A stretch of DNA of 64,000 nucleotides from Meconema thalassinum (Eukaryota; Arthropoda; Insecta; Orthoptera; Tettigoniidae): contig OX336389.2 of the NCBI GenBank assembly GCA_946902985.2, forward strand, positions 1,287,544,792-1,287,608,791, in the 5' to 3' direction. Shown here in pieces: positions 35,381-45,839 of the stretch. The position numbers were made by a program, and so were the translations under genes. Under the pieces are notes generated by a model. That model had not been told where the DNA came from. It saw only the letters and a list, made by a program, of their open reading frames with translations, and did not search any database. Position 1 is the stretch's first letter, and the number at the start of each line of letters is the position of its first letter.

Positions 35381-36845
35381 CACACATCAAAAAAAGTTTT
35401 GCATCACCTCGGTTCCCAGATCTCCGGCATATAGACGTTGACTGTGTATATTGTATCCAAGATACAGTCCCTTTGACTGTTCATAGATGTCACTAAAACT
35501 GCTCAAAGATGTAAACAACCATGCATGAGCAGGGCCTATTAGACGGAGGGGGTACGACAGCCGATCAGTTCCAGTCATTCCACCAGGACGAAGGTACGCT
35601 GCTCATGTTGTCTGTAGTTCTACCATGCCTAGAAGGTCAATACCGCAGTTCGATCGCGTCCGCATTGTTACTTTGTGTCAAGAAGGGCTCTCAACAAGGG
35701 AAGTTTCCAGGCGTCTCAGAGTGAACCAAAGCGATGTTGTTCGGACATGGAGGAGGTACAGAGATACAGGAACTGTCGATGACAGGCCTCGCTCAGGCCG
35801 CCCAAGGGCTACTACTGTAGTGGATGACCGCTACTTACGGATTGCCGCTCGGAGGAACCCTGACAGCAATGCCACCATGTTGAATAATGCGTTTCGTTCA
35901 GCCACAGGACGTCGTGTTTCAACTCAAACTGTGCGCAATAGGCTGCATGATGCGCAACTTCACTCCCGACGTCCATGGCGAGGTCCAGCTTTGCAACCCC
36001 GACACCATGCAGCACGGTACAGATGGGCCCAACAACATGCTGAATGGACCCCACGGAATTGGCATCACGTTCTCTTCACCGATGAGTGTCGCATATGCCT
36101 TCAACCAGACAATCGTCGGAGACGTGTTTGGAGGCACCCTGGTCAGGCTGAACGTCTTAGACACACTGTCCAGCGAGTGCAGCAAGGTGGTGGTTCCCTG
36201 ATGTTTTGGGGTGGCATTATGTGGGGCCGACGTACGCCACTGGTGGTCATGGAAGGCTCCGAAACGGCTTTACGATACCTGAATGACATCCTCCGACCCA
36301 TAGTGCAACCATATCGGCAGAATATTGGAGAGGCATTTGTCTTCATGGACGACAATTCTCGACCTCATCGTGCACATCTTGTGAATGCGTTCCTTCAAGA
36401 TAACGACATCGCTCGACTACAGTGGCCAGCATGTTCGCCAGACATGAACCCTATCGAACATGCCTGGGATATGTTGAAAAGGGCTGTTTATGGACGTCTT
36501 GACCCACCAACCACTCTGAGAGATTTACGCCGAATTGTCGTTGAGGAGTGGGACAATTTGGACCAACAGTGTCTTGATGAACTTGTGGATAGTATGCCAC
36601 GGCGAATACAGGCATGCATCAATGCAAGAGGACGTGCTACTGGGTATTAGAGGTAGTGGTGTGTACTGCAATCTGGACCACAAATGCTGAAAGTCTAGCT
36701 GTATGATGGTACAACATGCAATGTGTGGGTCTCATGAGCAATAAAACGAGCTGAAATGTTGTTTGTGTTGATCTCTATTCCCTTTGTATTTAACGGTTCC
36801 GGAACTCTTGGAACCGAGGTGATGCAAAACTTTTTTTGATGTGTG
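35381..36845 (+). mobile_element. Complete Tc1-like transposon
   Basis: The element is 1,465 bp between TA duplications (35379-35380 and 36846-36847). Terminal inverted repeats begin CACACATCAAAAAAAGTTTT and are identical for 36 bp, then similar for about ten more. It encodes one intact transposase. Nothing is nested in it. The identical ends and open gene make it the youngest-looking DNA transposon in the window. Confidence 0.96.
35625..36650 (+). CDS. Tc1-family DD34E transposase, intact
   Basis: The frame gives 341 residues from ATG to TAG, the usual length for Tc1 transposases. The N-terminal paired-type double helix-turn-helix covers about residues 1-115 (RIVTLCQEGLSTREVSRRL, then GRRVSTQTVRNRL) and binds the terminal repeats; a basic GRPR-type linker (SGRPRATT) lies between the two helices. 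The catalytic triad is Asp in LFTDECRI (about residue 153), Asp in FVFMDDNSRPH and Glu in MNPIEHAWD, with the DD34E-type spacing. GGGSLMFWGGIMW is the glycine-rich box. The reaction is cut-and-paste excision and insertion at TA. The start is chosen because the protein begins directly before the first helix. No stop, frameshift or missing key residue is visible. Confidence 0.96.
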   Translation: MPRRSIPQFDRVRIVTLCQEGLSTREVSRRLRVNQSDVVRTWRRYRDTGTVDDRPRSGRPRATTVVDDRYLRIAARRNPDSNATMLNNAFRSATGRRVSTQTVRNRLHDAQLHSRRPWRGPALQPRHHAARYRWAQQHAEWTPRNWHHVLFTDECRICLQPDNRRRRVWRHPGQAERLRHTVQRVQQGGGSLMFWGGIMWGRRTPLVVMEGSETALRYLNDILRPIVQPYRQNIGEAFVFMDDNSRPHRAHLVNAFLQDNDIARLQWPACSPDMNPIEHAWDMLKRAVYGRLDPPTTLRDLRRIVVEEWDNLDQQCLDELVDSMPRRIQACINARGRATGY

Positions 36846-36847
36846 TA

Positions 36848-37460
36848 TTATCCCACGTTTAGAGCGAACGTAGCTGTCGCCACTTGTTATTCAATTTAGT
36901 ATTGGATCCAACATAATACAGATTACGTCACTAAAAATGGAGTATACTGTAACTGTTGTCGGTATGCGGGCCCAAACAGTAAACAAAACGCACATGACGG
37001 TCTTTGTTTTGGTTCTAATCGCCCATAACAGTGTCCCGCGCCTGGCATCTACGGTCTAGGGACTGGCTATACCCAAAAAGAGCAATGTAAAACAGTAGAA
37101 AAAGATGCAGAATAAGAAGAAGAAATCTAGGTGATGCAATATGGCTCTGTTTGTTTGTGTTTCACCTAGTACGCACTGTTGTTGGATGATAACTCACTGT
37201 AATAGATACAAATGTATAACGAAGGACGATTCTATTGTTTGTATAGGAACATCGCTTCATTGTGGGCGGTAATTTGGGGTTGTCATTACGTAGAACCCCT
37301 TCAATCTAGTTATGGAGACTTCCGACGAAAGCGAAGTAATTGGTTTCCTTTCGCTATTGACATTGAATTATGTGTTGTGTGATGGTCTTTGCTGTGTGTA
37401 AAATCTATATAACAGAGCAGAACTCCAAAATATATAATTTTTGTATTCTTTTTACAGCAG
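36848..37460. other. No clear feature
   Basis: Moderately AT-rich sequence after the Tc1 element. It ends in a pyrimidine-rich acceptor-like tract (TTGTATTCTTTTTACAGCAG) before the candidate exon. Confidence 0.4.
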
Positions 37461-37595
37461 GACATGGATGTTCTGGAAGCCGAAGCAATATATTTATTGA
37501 TGAAGAAGGAATATAGAATTTCTCGCAGTGTTAGAGTACAGTGGTTTCTTGAGCACTTGAATACCACTATAACTGTACCTCGTCGGAATTCCCTG
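37461..37595 (+). other. Candidate coding exon, function unknown
   Basis: It lies between an acceptor (TTTTTACAGCAG, AG ending at 37460) and a donor (CCTG/GTAAGATT, GT at 37596). The 135-nt segment is open in the frame of the ATG at 37464 (MDVLEAEAIYLLMKKEYRIS and then SRSVRVQWFLEHLN). The opening faintly recalls the N-terminus of Harbinger-type nucleases, but I cannot assign a domain. It may be an isolated exon of a host gene or domesticated transposase, or chance. Confidence 0.3.
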
Positions 37596-37811
37596 GTAAG
37601 ATTAATCTTTGTTATGGTACATTTTACCAGTTTGTGGATAGGATAAATCTAGCTGTTCAAAGTAAGGTTTTAGGTTCGTTGGGCTAATCGTCTTTCATAA
37701 TGTTATACTGGGCTGATTTTAATCATTGAATGAAATGTTATACACGGTACCACAACGCAAACACACCGACATTAATCATACCTTTTTGCTCCGAAAATCA
37801 AAAACTATGTA

Positions 37812-39040
37812 GGGGAGACCAGGGTATTGCCGAACACCTAAGCTTTGAAGCCAGATTTTACAAACAATTATTGACTCTTGAAAGAACAAAGTAAATTTCA
37901 AAAATCAATCTTATTTACCCAGTAAACACTTGCAATAACAACCTTCAAACATGGATAGAAGTATCTTACAAATCAGTCCTAAAGAAAATAACGCCAACGT
38001 TTGGCATTACCCCCAACCAGGGGTAATAGCGAACTTGATTTTCGGCATTCCCTCACATCCAAAAGACAAGTACAAACTGATGGAAAATTATATTTAAATT
38101 AATTTAATCTATTACAGCATAACTTATTATTGGTGCCTTTTAAATGCAACAATCACAAACACCGTTCAGCTTTCTTTTTCCATGAACTGCAGTCTTTGCA
38201 AGTCCAATTTCTGCACAATGCTTTTGAACATTTACTCCATAGCTCATTGTCACGTCCAAATTGTACACAAACACAACATACCTCACCAGAATCAGTTTGG
38301 GATGTGATAATATCTACTCACTCCTCCTTAAAAAGGAATAAACCACGCTCTTCTACCAATTTTGTAACATGGTAAAAGAAAACTCTAAGATGGGTTGAAC
38401 CATGCTCTTGTACCAATATTGTAACATACTATAACACCGATAACAGTTACTTGCATCTGTCAACCTGCAGCCGGATACTCCTTCCTCGATGTTTGTTACT
38501 TTGGTGAAGAATCTCTTGAAAATTGTTAGGACGAGTTAGGGCCTAATAAATGAAATAATTAAATAAATATATGTGTGATATATCTAGAACAAGGCATACA
38601 GTCTTTAATTGAATGATTTTAAATGAATAAGATGATTGTTATCAATCGGAAAATATCTGGGGTAATGGCGAAGAAGTTGTTCGCGTTAGACGCCATGATA
38701 ATATTTTGTTAATAGCTTCTTAAGTAAACAGTTAAAATGTTTTCTACAGGATTGAGATATGAACTAACTGAATGTACAAATAATACATGTACTATCCATA
38801 TGAAGAAGAAGTAACCGTATGTGTACTTATTTTTGAGCTAAATAGGTGCACGATGTTACTAGTAGTTTCATAAAAAACACGTTTCACCTTCTCACAATGG
38901 CGTCTTGCTGCCAACTGGAGTGTGCAGTTGCTGTGGGGTTAGAGGGACTTGCGCTAGGCAGCAGCAGCAATTTAAGACCCCGTTATGCCAACCGTTGCTT
39001 ACGAAACACCCTGTTCGCCAATACCCCGGTGTTCCCTAAG
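37812..39040. mobile_element. Non-autonomous pogo-like element
   Basis: Imperfect inverted ends begin GGGGAGACCAGGGTATTGCC and, at the right, run to CGGTGTTCCC, each next to a TA. Subterminal copies of the GGGGTAATNGCGAA motif occur at about 38020, 38658 and 39010. The interior has no transposase core. On the minus strand near 38150-38300 a Cys-rich stretch (CVCVQFGRDN...CSKALC...WTCKDC) recalls the C-terminal zinc-binding tail of some pogo-type transposases, so this is probably a deletion derivative. Confidence 0.65.
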
Positions 39041-39074
39041 TTATAGAAGGCCAAGCCATGGGAACCATGTGCAT

Positions 39075-39297
39075 CTTTTCATTAAATATGACTGTTTGTT
39101 GTTGTTTGTGTTTGAGTCTTCGGTCTTTCGACTGGCTTGATGCAGCCCTCCATGCTTCCCTGTCCTGAGCTAATCGTTTCATCTCTACATAGCTACCACA
39201 CCCTACGTCCAAGGCAATCTGTTTAACATATTCTAACCTTGGTCTACCCCTGCAGTTCTTATAATCGACCCTTCCTTCTATAACTAAGTTTGCTATA
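39075..39297 (-). pseudogene. Non-LTR retrotransposon C, 3' end (downstream of pogo insertion)
   Basis: The minus strand encodes the C-terminal end NCRGRPRLEYVKQIALDVG...CGSYVEMKRLAQDREAWRAA followed by an AAC/AAACA-rich tail near 39085. This is the same element as 42690-43495, separated from it by the pogo transposon inserted at TA (39296-39297). Confidence 0.85.
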
Positions 39298-39880
39298 GGA
39301 GAAGAGGGGGCGCAGTGTTACACTGTTTTTATTTTTTTCTGCAGCAGTGAAATATCAGTCCGGATCAAACAAATGAAAGCTTTCACATGTTCCTTAATGA
39401 CTTACCTACCTCATTCAGTTGGTCAGATGTTCAAATAATCAAGTTTACTTACAGTATTTAAAGTTTTAGGTAAGGTTGTAACTTGTAACACTGTGCCCCG
39501 GTAGTGGGGCACAGTGTTACACAGCCTGGGGTACAGTGTTACATTAAGACTGCGAACATTGCATATAAGATTTAAATAGAAGTTTTCAGTATATTTCCTA
39601 GTCATGGCTAAAATAAACATTTTATAGAAACTAATTACCTTATTTTGAGTTTAAAGACATAAAAAAATAATTATTTAAAAAAAAATTGGGCACAAGCTGT
39701 GTTATACTCTTAGATCGAAGATCAAAACGTAACATTACATGAACAGTACAAGTTTAGATGTTTCATACTTCAAGAATGGCTTAAACCCCTAATGTAATGA
39801 TGTTTGATACACCAAATATGTACAACAATGTAAAGCTATTTGATACAGCAAAAATTACAAATATATACAACAATGTAAAG

Positions 39881-42100
39881 CTATTTCAGTCCTGGATATA
39901 TAGCTAAATCAACAGGGAAGATCAGCACTTTGACATTCCTTGATGTGCCTCCCGATGGATGTGGGAAAGGAAGTTTAGATACATTTTCTTTTTCAAATGA
40001 ATATATCTCACTTGTTCGAGAAAATCTGAAATAAGGAAATAGTCTCTTAACATAGGACACTTCAATGTCGTTGTCATGTTGACTTACAACCTCACCAATA
40101 GAATGAATTTTATTTCCTTTAAGCTGTCCTTCTTCTATCAACACAAAATCACCATTCTTAATATTTGAAGGATCTAAATCCACATCTGTTGTTTCGTCTG
40201 TAAGTAAGTCATCAAAAGACATACTGTCATCACTTTCATCATACGTGGGGGAATCTTCGTCTGTAGATGACATCTCTAGGCGCTTAGAAAGATTTACTTT
40301 TGCTCTGGGCACGGATGTCTCTTTGGAGTGAGGGGCGTGGTGGCTCAGCGGTCTAGCTGTATGCCTCTCACCAAGGCGGTCCGGGTTCGATTCCCGGTCA
40401 ATGCATGTGAGATTTTCGAAGTGAAATGCCATGTCCTGTGGTTCGGATTCCACGTAAAAAGGAGGTCCCGTGGCTCATAATCACAAGATTCACGGTCACG
40501 TAAAACTACAATCTTCCTTTTTTTTTCTTTTTGGAGTTTGTTCGTTTCTTTCGATTCATGAGCTCTTCTGTCACTTTTCTTTTAATAGGGGTGTCAGTCA
40601 AGATCTGACTTTTACCACGGCGTCGTTTAGTTCCTTCAGATTTCCTGGGTGGGGCTTTAGGAAAAGGTCTTATTTCTTCTGGTGATACCACTTTCACAAT
40701 ACCTGTAGGGGAGTGGTGGCTGCAGATGAGCAAGATTTGGTGGGTGTAACTGGAAAATATGATGACGTGGAGGGTAAACTATGAACAGAGTCACTTTGTG
40801 AAGATGAAGAAGCTTGAGGTAGACTAGGAACAGTGCCCTCAGATGCCCGTTTAGGGTCAGATCTATCAGTGACAAAAGAGCTTAGAAAATCATCAGGGCC
40901 ATAGATGTCTCTATTTAGGAGCCATATGCCAGTGGAGCGAAATCCACTAGCAATATTAGAAGGCGTAAAGGCTTTAGGATAAGCTCGGCCAAGAAGTTCT
41001 GCAATATTATAAATTGAAATGGTCTGACCAGGATGTGTTAGCATCCAGTCGTCGCATGCATTATTAAAATGGAGTTTTAAGCACTTGTAAACGGTCTTGT
41101 CTAATGGCTGCAGTTTCCCACTAGTATGAGGAGGTAACGTTAACAGGATAATTCCATTTTCTTTGCAAAAATCTAGAGACTCTATTGTAATGTGTGATTC
41201 GCGATTATCTAGAATCAATAACACTTTATGATCTGCAGAACTTTTGGCATGGAGTTGAAAATGCCTTAATATTTCCATGAACACACCACCATTTACCCAT
41301 CCTGATTTAGTAGCACTGCCACCTGAACCTTCTGGTGCCCCAGATAACATGTGGCTTTTAAAGTGTACTCTGGGAAACACTAAAAATGGAGGAACACTGT
41401 TTCCAATTGCATTTATGAAACAGCACGCAGTTACCAACACTCCTCGTTCACCAGACGTTACTTGTCCGATCTGTTTTTCACCTTTCTTCCCTATCACTTT
41501 CGGTTGGTTGTGAACGGTCGTTAGTGCCGTTTCATCTAGGTTATAGATGTCTCCTGGAATGGGGCCATCTGGAAACTGTTCATAAGCGATAACTAAGTTA
41601 TCGAAGAATTCGGTAACTGTTGTCCGATTAAAACTCGTCGCACGACCTAAACTTGTAGCCTCAGGCTTCCTAATTGACAGCTCGGGGTATATCTTCAAAT
41701 AGCCATAAAGCCAGTCCAGCCCTGCTTGTTGGTTTAAATCCCAGGATTTGGGAATTTTTAATTTGTTTTTAATAGCCAGTTGATATGCCAGATCAAGAGC
41801 TGCTTTTCTTGTGAGTCCATGATGCATTTTAGATGCCAGAATTAAATAATTACATAACATTTCTTCAAGCTCCCTTGGAAACACTTGATTTACCTCATAA
41901 TTTGGTGTAAAGCGAAAGTTGAGCTGATCGGCAGCTGATTTATATTTATTAACGTATCACTGCAATGTCATGTGCACCATTCCATACGCTGAAGCAACAC
42001 TTCGTACTGATTTCTTCTCCTCTACTACCTCTAAAACTGCAGCTTTCATCTGTTCTCCAGATGTTGAACCTATTTTCCTTCCTTTTGGCCTGCTCCTCAT
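39881..42100 (-). pseudogene. Pogo/Tigger-like transposase (psq HTH + CENPB-type HTH + DDE_1), nearly intact
   Basis: The ATG is at 42100-42098. Residues 1-47 form a Pipsqueak-type helix-turn-helix (EQMKAAVLEVVEEKKSVRSVA), ended by one in-frame TGA at about 41959-41957. The same frame then runs open from 41956 to 40694: CENPB-type HTH (LTRKAALDLAYQLA, DWLYGYLK), then the DDE_1 core with Asp in DIYNLDETA, Asp in VLLILDNRESH and the third acidic site near LQPLDK. A frameshift follows near 40694-40733, then a Lys-rich segment. The SINE cuts the C-terminal tail, and an acidic tail with VLIEEGQLKGNK and SYVKRLFPYF closes the gene at 39881. The usual His after LDN is Arg here. One stop, one frameshift and the SINE inactivate it. 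Confidence 0.92.
40330..40529 (+). mobile_element. tRNA-derived SINE (family 1), full length
   Basis: The copy has a tRNA-like head with A box GTGGCTCAGCGGTC and B box GGTTCGATTCC (40384-40394), a body (ATGCATGTGAGATTTTCGAA, ATTCCACGTAAAAAGGAGGT) and a pyrimidine-rich tail. TTTGGAGT is duplicated on both sides (40322-40329 and 40530-40537). It is the complete reference copy for the partial copies at 16905-17020 and 58551-58690. Confidence 0.93.
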
Positions 42101-42689
42101 TTTGAAATAGCTATCTGTAACAAAACAAGATTAAAAATCAGCACAAAAGCAGAAAAAATAAATTTCTTAATCTCATTATAGGCTATCACAATTCTTGTTT
42201 GAAATCATTAGCATTTGTGCAGTAGCACATTTGCTGAAACAAATACATATGTTTCAAATATGTACCAATTTAATATACTTGAACAGAGATGATACATGTA
42301 ACACTGTGCCCCATGTGAATATGTAACACTGTGCCCAATGTGTCATAGGGTACAATAAAAATATCCTGTGGCCATGTGCTATTCATTTAGGTTATGTAAC
42401 TGTATTCAATATAAGTTAAAGAACCACAGGTATTCAATAAAATAATTTTCAGTGCTTGAAGATATATCTTCCATAAATTAAGTCATATTGATTTCAAACA
42501 AGAAATTTTACTTTTACCATGCAAAATCAGTATTTTACTCACAAAAATCTGACTGAAGCTGCAAATGCCTCCAAAACACAGCTGAAGATGGAAAACAAGA
42601 TGGCTAACTAATTGCTGGAACAAGTGAAGTTATAGCTGCCAACAGTTGATGAATAAAGGTTATATAACACTGTGCCCCCTCTTCCCCTA

Positions 42690-43495
42690 CCTGGGTGTCT
42701 TAGTATGTGTCCAACCAACCTATCTCTTCTCTTCATTAGCAATCGCCAGAAACATCTCTCCTCTCCCACTTGTCTTAATACCTCTTCATTCATAACCCAT
42801 CTGATCTTCATAATTCTTCTGTAACACCACATTTCAAACACTCCAATTCTCCCCTTTTCTGCTGCTCCAACCATCCATGTTTCACTTCCATAGAGTACCA
42901 CGTTCCAGTCAAAGACCTTCAAAAATGACTTCCTAATACCTTAATCTATATTCGATGTCAACAGATACCTTTTCTGTGGAAATGCTTTCCTTGCCTGTGC
43001 CAACTTTCTTTTTATATCCTCTTTGCTTTGTCCATCATTGGTTATTTTGCTTCCTAAGTAACAGAAGTCACCTACTTTCTTTAGCTTTTCACCTGCCAAC
43101 TCGACATCCAGAGGGGTTTCTGATTTCTTTCGACTGCATTCCAATATTTTTGTTGTCCATTTATTCATTTTCATCATGAATTCTTTCCTCAAGACAGAAT
43201 CCATACCATTTAAAAACTCATTCAAATCCTCGGGCGTGTCGGCTAAGATGACGATGTCATCAAAATCTCAGAGTTGAAATTATCTCTCCTTGAATCTTTA
43301 CTCCTACTTTGAATTTTTCTCCAATTTCCTCATTGCTTGTTCAATGTATAGATTGAAAACTATGGGTGATAAGTTGCAGCCTTGCCTTACACCTTTCTGA
43401 ATACCAGCTTCTCTCTCATGTTCCTCGGCTCGAATAACTGGTGTCTGTTGTCTGTATAGATTGTAGAGCACCCTCCTATCCGTGTACTTTATTCC
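42690..43495 (-). pseudogene. Non-LTR retrotransposon C, RT and C-terminal region
   Basis: Minus-strand blocks are RT motifs RRVLYNLYRQQTPVIRAEE, KGVRQGCNLSPIVFNLYIEQA (43495-43304), the region with VGDFCYLGSKITNDGQSKED (43225-42941) and the C-terminal VVLYGSETWMVGAAEKGRIG, FEMWCYRRIMKIRWV and LVGHILRHPG (42922-42690). This architecture is that of endonuclease-type non-LTR elements of the RTE-like kind. The catalytic YADD lies in the degraded stretch between blocks (about 43225-43300). Frameshifts separate the blocks, the 5' end is cut at 43495 next to a GATGTTAGGCCCC tail fragment, and the 3' end continues beyond the pogo insertion at 39297. Confidence 0.88.
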
Positions 43496-43497
43496 AA

Positions 43498-43560
43498 TTT
43501 TATGGGCCGATAACCTAGATGTTAGGCCCCTTAAAACAACAATTCTCATCATCATAGTCC
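43498..43560 (-). repeat. GACCTAGATGTTAGGC-type tail fragment
   Basis: GGGCCGATAACCTAGATGTT and AGGCCCCTTAAAACAACAAT followed by a CATCATCAT run. The same tail is found at 18610-18640, 16700-16740 (inverted) and four times at 51610-52010. It is probably the 3' tail of a SINE or LINE family. Confidence 0.6.
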
Positions 43561-43589
43561 AATTTTTTAATTGTTCAATAAATATAGAT

Positions 43590-43855
43590 TAACTTAATTC
43601 TTGACAACAGCTATTTTTGGCTATTCAACTTTTACAAGGCAGATTATTGAAAATATATGATTTATGATTCACATACCTTTCTGGGAGTCATTAGAAATTT
43701 ATTTTACGTTGAATTGTCACTGCTGCACCGGAAATATTTGTTTTATTACGTAAATGAATGATTTGACTTCTTGCTCATTCATCGACGTCCGCCATGACAC
43801 ATTGACGTCATACACGTCGTATCAATTTGTTCAACATGTCCGACACAAAATACAC
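43590..43855 (+). repeat. Dispersed repeat R2, copy 1
   Basis: From TTGACAACAGCTATTTTTGG to GTCCGACACAAAATACAC this matches 52808-53055 over about 250 bp; a shorter copy is at 52570-52680. The body includes TTATTGAAAATATATGATTT and GTCACTGCTGCACCGGAAAT. There is no coding. The two long copies lie in the same direction on either side of the Helitron. Confidence 0.85.
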
Positions 43856-43925
43856 CACACGACACACATAACTTTGTAATTATGTGAAAAAGGAAATAAT
43901 AGGCCAAACCATTGGCCTGGATTAA

Positions 43926-44295
43926 ACCGACAGTAGTGGCTACGCTGGCTAAAGCGCAGCGTTAGGTCATGGGGCCAAGCTCTCTGCTGACTCGGTAGAC
44001 ACGTGGGTTCGAGCCCCACCGTCGGCCGTCCTTGAAATGGTTTTCCCTGGTTTCCCATTTTCAATACCAGGCAAATGCTGGGACGGTACTTTCTGACAGG
44101 CCACGGTCGCTTCCTTTCACATCCTTGCCCAGTTTCATTCACCATCATTCATTTAATCTCTCATTAACTCCTCTCATGAGGTTGGCGTCAGGAAGGGCAT
44201 CCGGCCGTAAAAACATCGCCACAAAGACTTCCATCGCATCTCATCCCCAACCCCGTTGGAAAACTGGAATAATAAGGGGTAGACATACATACATA
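43926..44295 (+). mobile_element. tRNA-derived SINE (family 3), full length
   Basis: The 370-bp copy has a tRNA-like head (A-box-like TGGCTACGCTGGC, B box GGGTTCGAGCCCC at about 44005-44017), a body with GGTTTTCCCTGGTTTCCCAT and a (ACATAC)n tail. GGCCTGGATTAA is perfectly duplicated at 43914-43925 and 44296-44307. The body resembles a SINE core common in insects. It should be transcribed by RNA polymerase III if active. Confidence 0.94.
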
Positions 44296-44419
44296 GGCCT
44301 GGATTAAGATTATTGGTGCGTGACTACCCCCACTGTGCATGACAAAAACCAGGTGTTTTTATATCTATCTATCTATATATATAAAGCACAAAGTTTGTCT
44401 GTCTGTTTGTCTGTTATGT

Positions 44420-44821
44420 ATACAAATCTACACCGTTTCACCGATCTGAACCAAAATTTGTATACTTACCCTTTGGAACCTTGCGGGTAACCCTGTCAAC
44501 TTTAAATTTCGGACAGACCACCCCATTCCCTGCATTTAAGCCCTTTTACTAAAATCTACACCGTTTCACCGATCTGAACCAAAATTTTTATACTTAACCC
44601 TTTGGAACCCTGCGGGTAACACTGTTCACTTAAAATTTCGGACAGACCTCCCCATTCCCTGCATTTAGGCCCTTTGGTCCAAATCTACACCGTTTCACCG
44701 ATCCGTACCAAAATTCGTATTCCCACACTTTGGTACCCTGCGAGTAACACTGTCTGCTTGAAATTGCGGACAGACCACTCCATTCCCTGCATTTAGGCCC
44801 TTTGGCCCAAATCTACACCGT
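44420..44821 (+). repeat. ~127-bp tandem array of the Helitron, first part
   Basis: About three units occur, each with ACCGTTTCACCGATCTGAAC, CCCTTTGGAACCCTGCG and CATTCCCTGCATTTAGGCCC. The array is interrupted at 44821 by LINE D and resumes at 49267. ACACCGT at 44815-44821 is one copy of the LINE target duplication. Confidence 0.93.
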
Positions 44822-45185
44822 GCAATAGCACCTAGTGTAGTGTTATACAGTGTTGGTATTGCTACCAGGTGAGTGTTACAGTGTGGTGCAATAGCACCTA
44901 GTGTAGTGTTATACAGTGTTGGTATTGCTACTAGTGGAGTGACACAGTGTGGTGCAATAGCACCTAGTGTAGTGTTATACAGTGTTGGTATTGCTACTAG
45001 TGGAGTGACACAGTGTGGTGCAATAGCACCTAGTGTAGTGTTATACAGTGTTGGTATTGCTACTAGTGGAGTGACACAGTGTGGTGCAATAGCACCTAGT
45101 GTAGTGTTATACAGTATTGGTATTGCTACCAGGTGAGTGTTACAGTGTGGTGCAATAGCACCTAGTGTAGTGTTATACAGTGTTA
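44822..45185 (+). repeat. 66-bp monomer array at the 5' end of LINE D
   Basis: Five full units and part of a sixth begin GTGCAATAGCACCTAGTGTA and contain GTTGGTATTGCTACTAGTGG. The inner units are almost identical and the outer ones carry a TACCAGGTGAGTG variant. The 66-bp period equals 22 codons, so both strands show open repeat frames (YNTTLGAIAPHC on the minus strand), which are by-products of the repeat. Tandem 5' monomers are known as promoters in mouse L1; a similar role here is inference. Confidence 0.92.
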
Positions 45186-45839
45186 CAGTATATATATATA
45201 GTATGATCAAGTAGGGAGTGATAGAGGAGTAACACCTCTTTAAAAAACCTTGGTCCAGCTGGCCCGGCTGGTAGTACCTTGTTAGGGTCCCTTGCCAGGG
45301 TTACGGTGAAGTCCTCAACGGTACCTGCAGTGAAAGAGGTGAACTCTGGCACAGTGTGGTTGGCGGAAGGGGCAGCCTATTGCTCAGGTTTAATAGGGCA
45401 AACTATTGTCCATAGTTATGATGGGCAGGTTTTGGCCCAACGGCAAAATGAGCGGATGAGGAGCCAATCACTCTCATGGCTCCCAACGGTCATAGAGGCG
45501 GAAGAGGCCACGCCAGACGGACTGGCTGTAAAGGCGCACCTCAGTAGTACTTGAGTATGCGGCAGTTCGTTGCAGTCTCTGTGTTCGGTCCTGCATGTCG
45601 CATTCTTTGTGAGCCGCAGGATAAGGCTCAGAGATCATAGTGTGTGGGTCTTGTCCTGGCAAGCTGAGATCCACCCTAAACAAATTCACGCCAGTGGCAC
45701 TTCTTCCGAACGTCACTTTTCAAAGTCCAACGGCGATGGGATATGGACGGTGGGGGCAGGTTATGGGTGTAACTGGAAGCCCCTAGTTCGGACCTGCACG
45801 TTGGCAGCAGATGTGTGATGGTCGTCTTCCGGAGACTCT

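Larger units (their letters stand above)
39298..42687 (-). mobile_element. Pogo-type (Tc1/mariner order) transposon, 3.4 kb
   Basis: The ends are inverted: left GGAGAAGAGGGGGCGCAGTG, and the complement at the right ending CCCCCTCTTCCCC, flanked by TA at 39296-39297 and 42688-42689. Subterminal copies of GTAACACTGTGCCCC and its complement occur at 39480-39545 and 42296-42345, several as back-to-back palindromes, and are likely transposase binding sites. It encodes one transposase on the minus strand and interrupts non-LTR element C. A SINE has since inserted at 40330-40529. Confidence 0.92.

Noticed and set aside
40330..44020. True tRNA genes at the B-box sequences (40384, 44005)
   Set aside because: The heads lack proper paired acceptor stems and are followed by SINE bodies, tails and target duplications, so they are SINE promoters.
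44695..45210. A 171-residue minus-strand open frame (and plus-strand counterpart) made of 22-residue repeats
   Set aside because: It is a by-product of the 66-bp monomer period, which is divisible by three and keeps several frames open. No start context or domain is present.
45570..45818. 82-residue frame upstream of LINE D endonuclease as an ORF1
   Set aside because: No Gag-like, zinc-knuckle or coiled-coil features and no conserved motif; it ends at the TGA before the main frame but could be chance.
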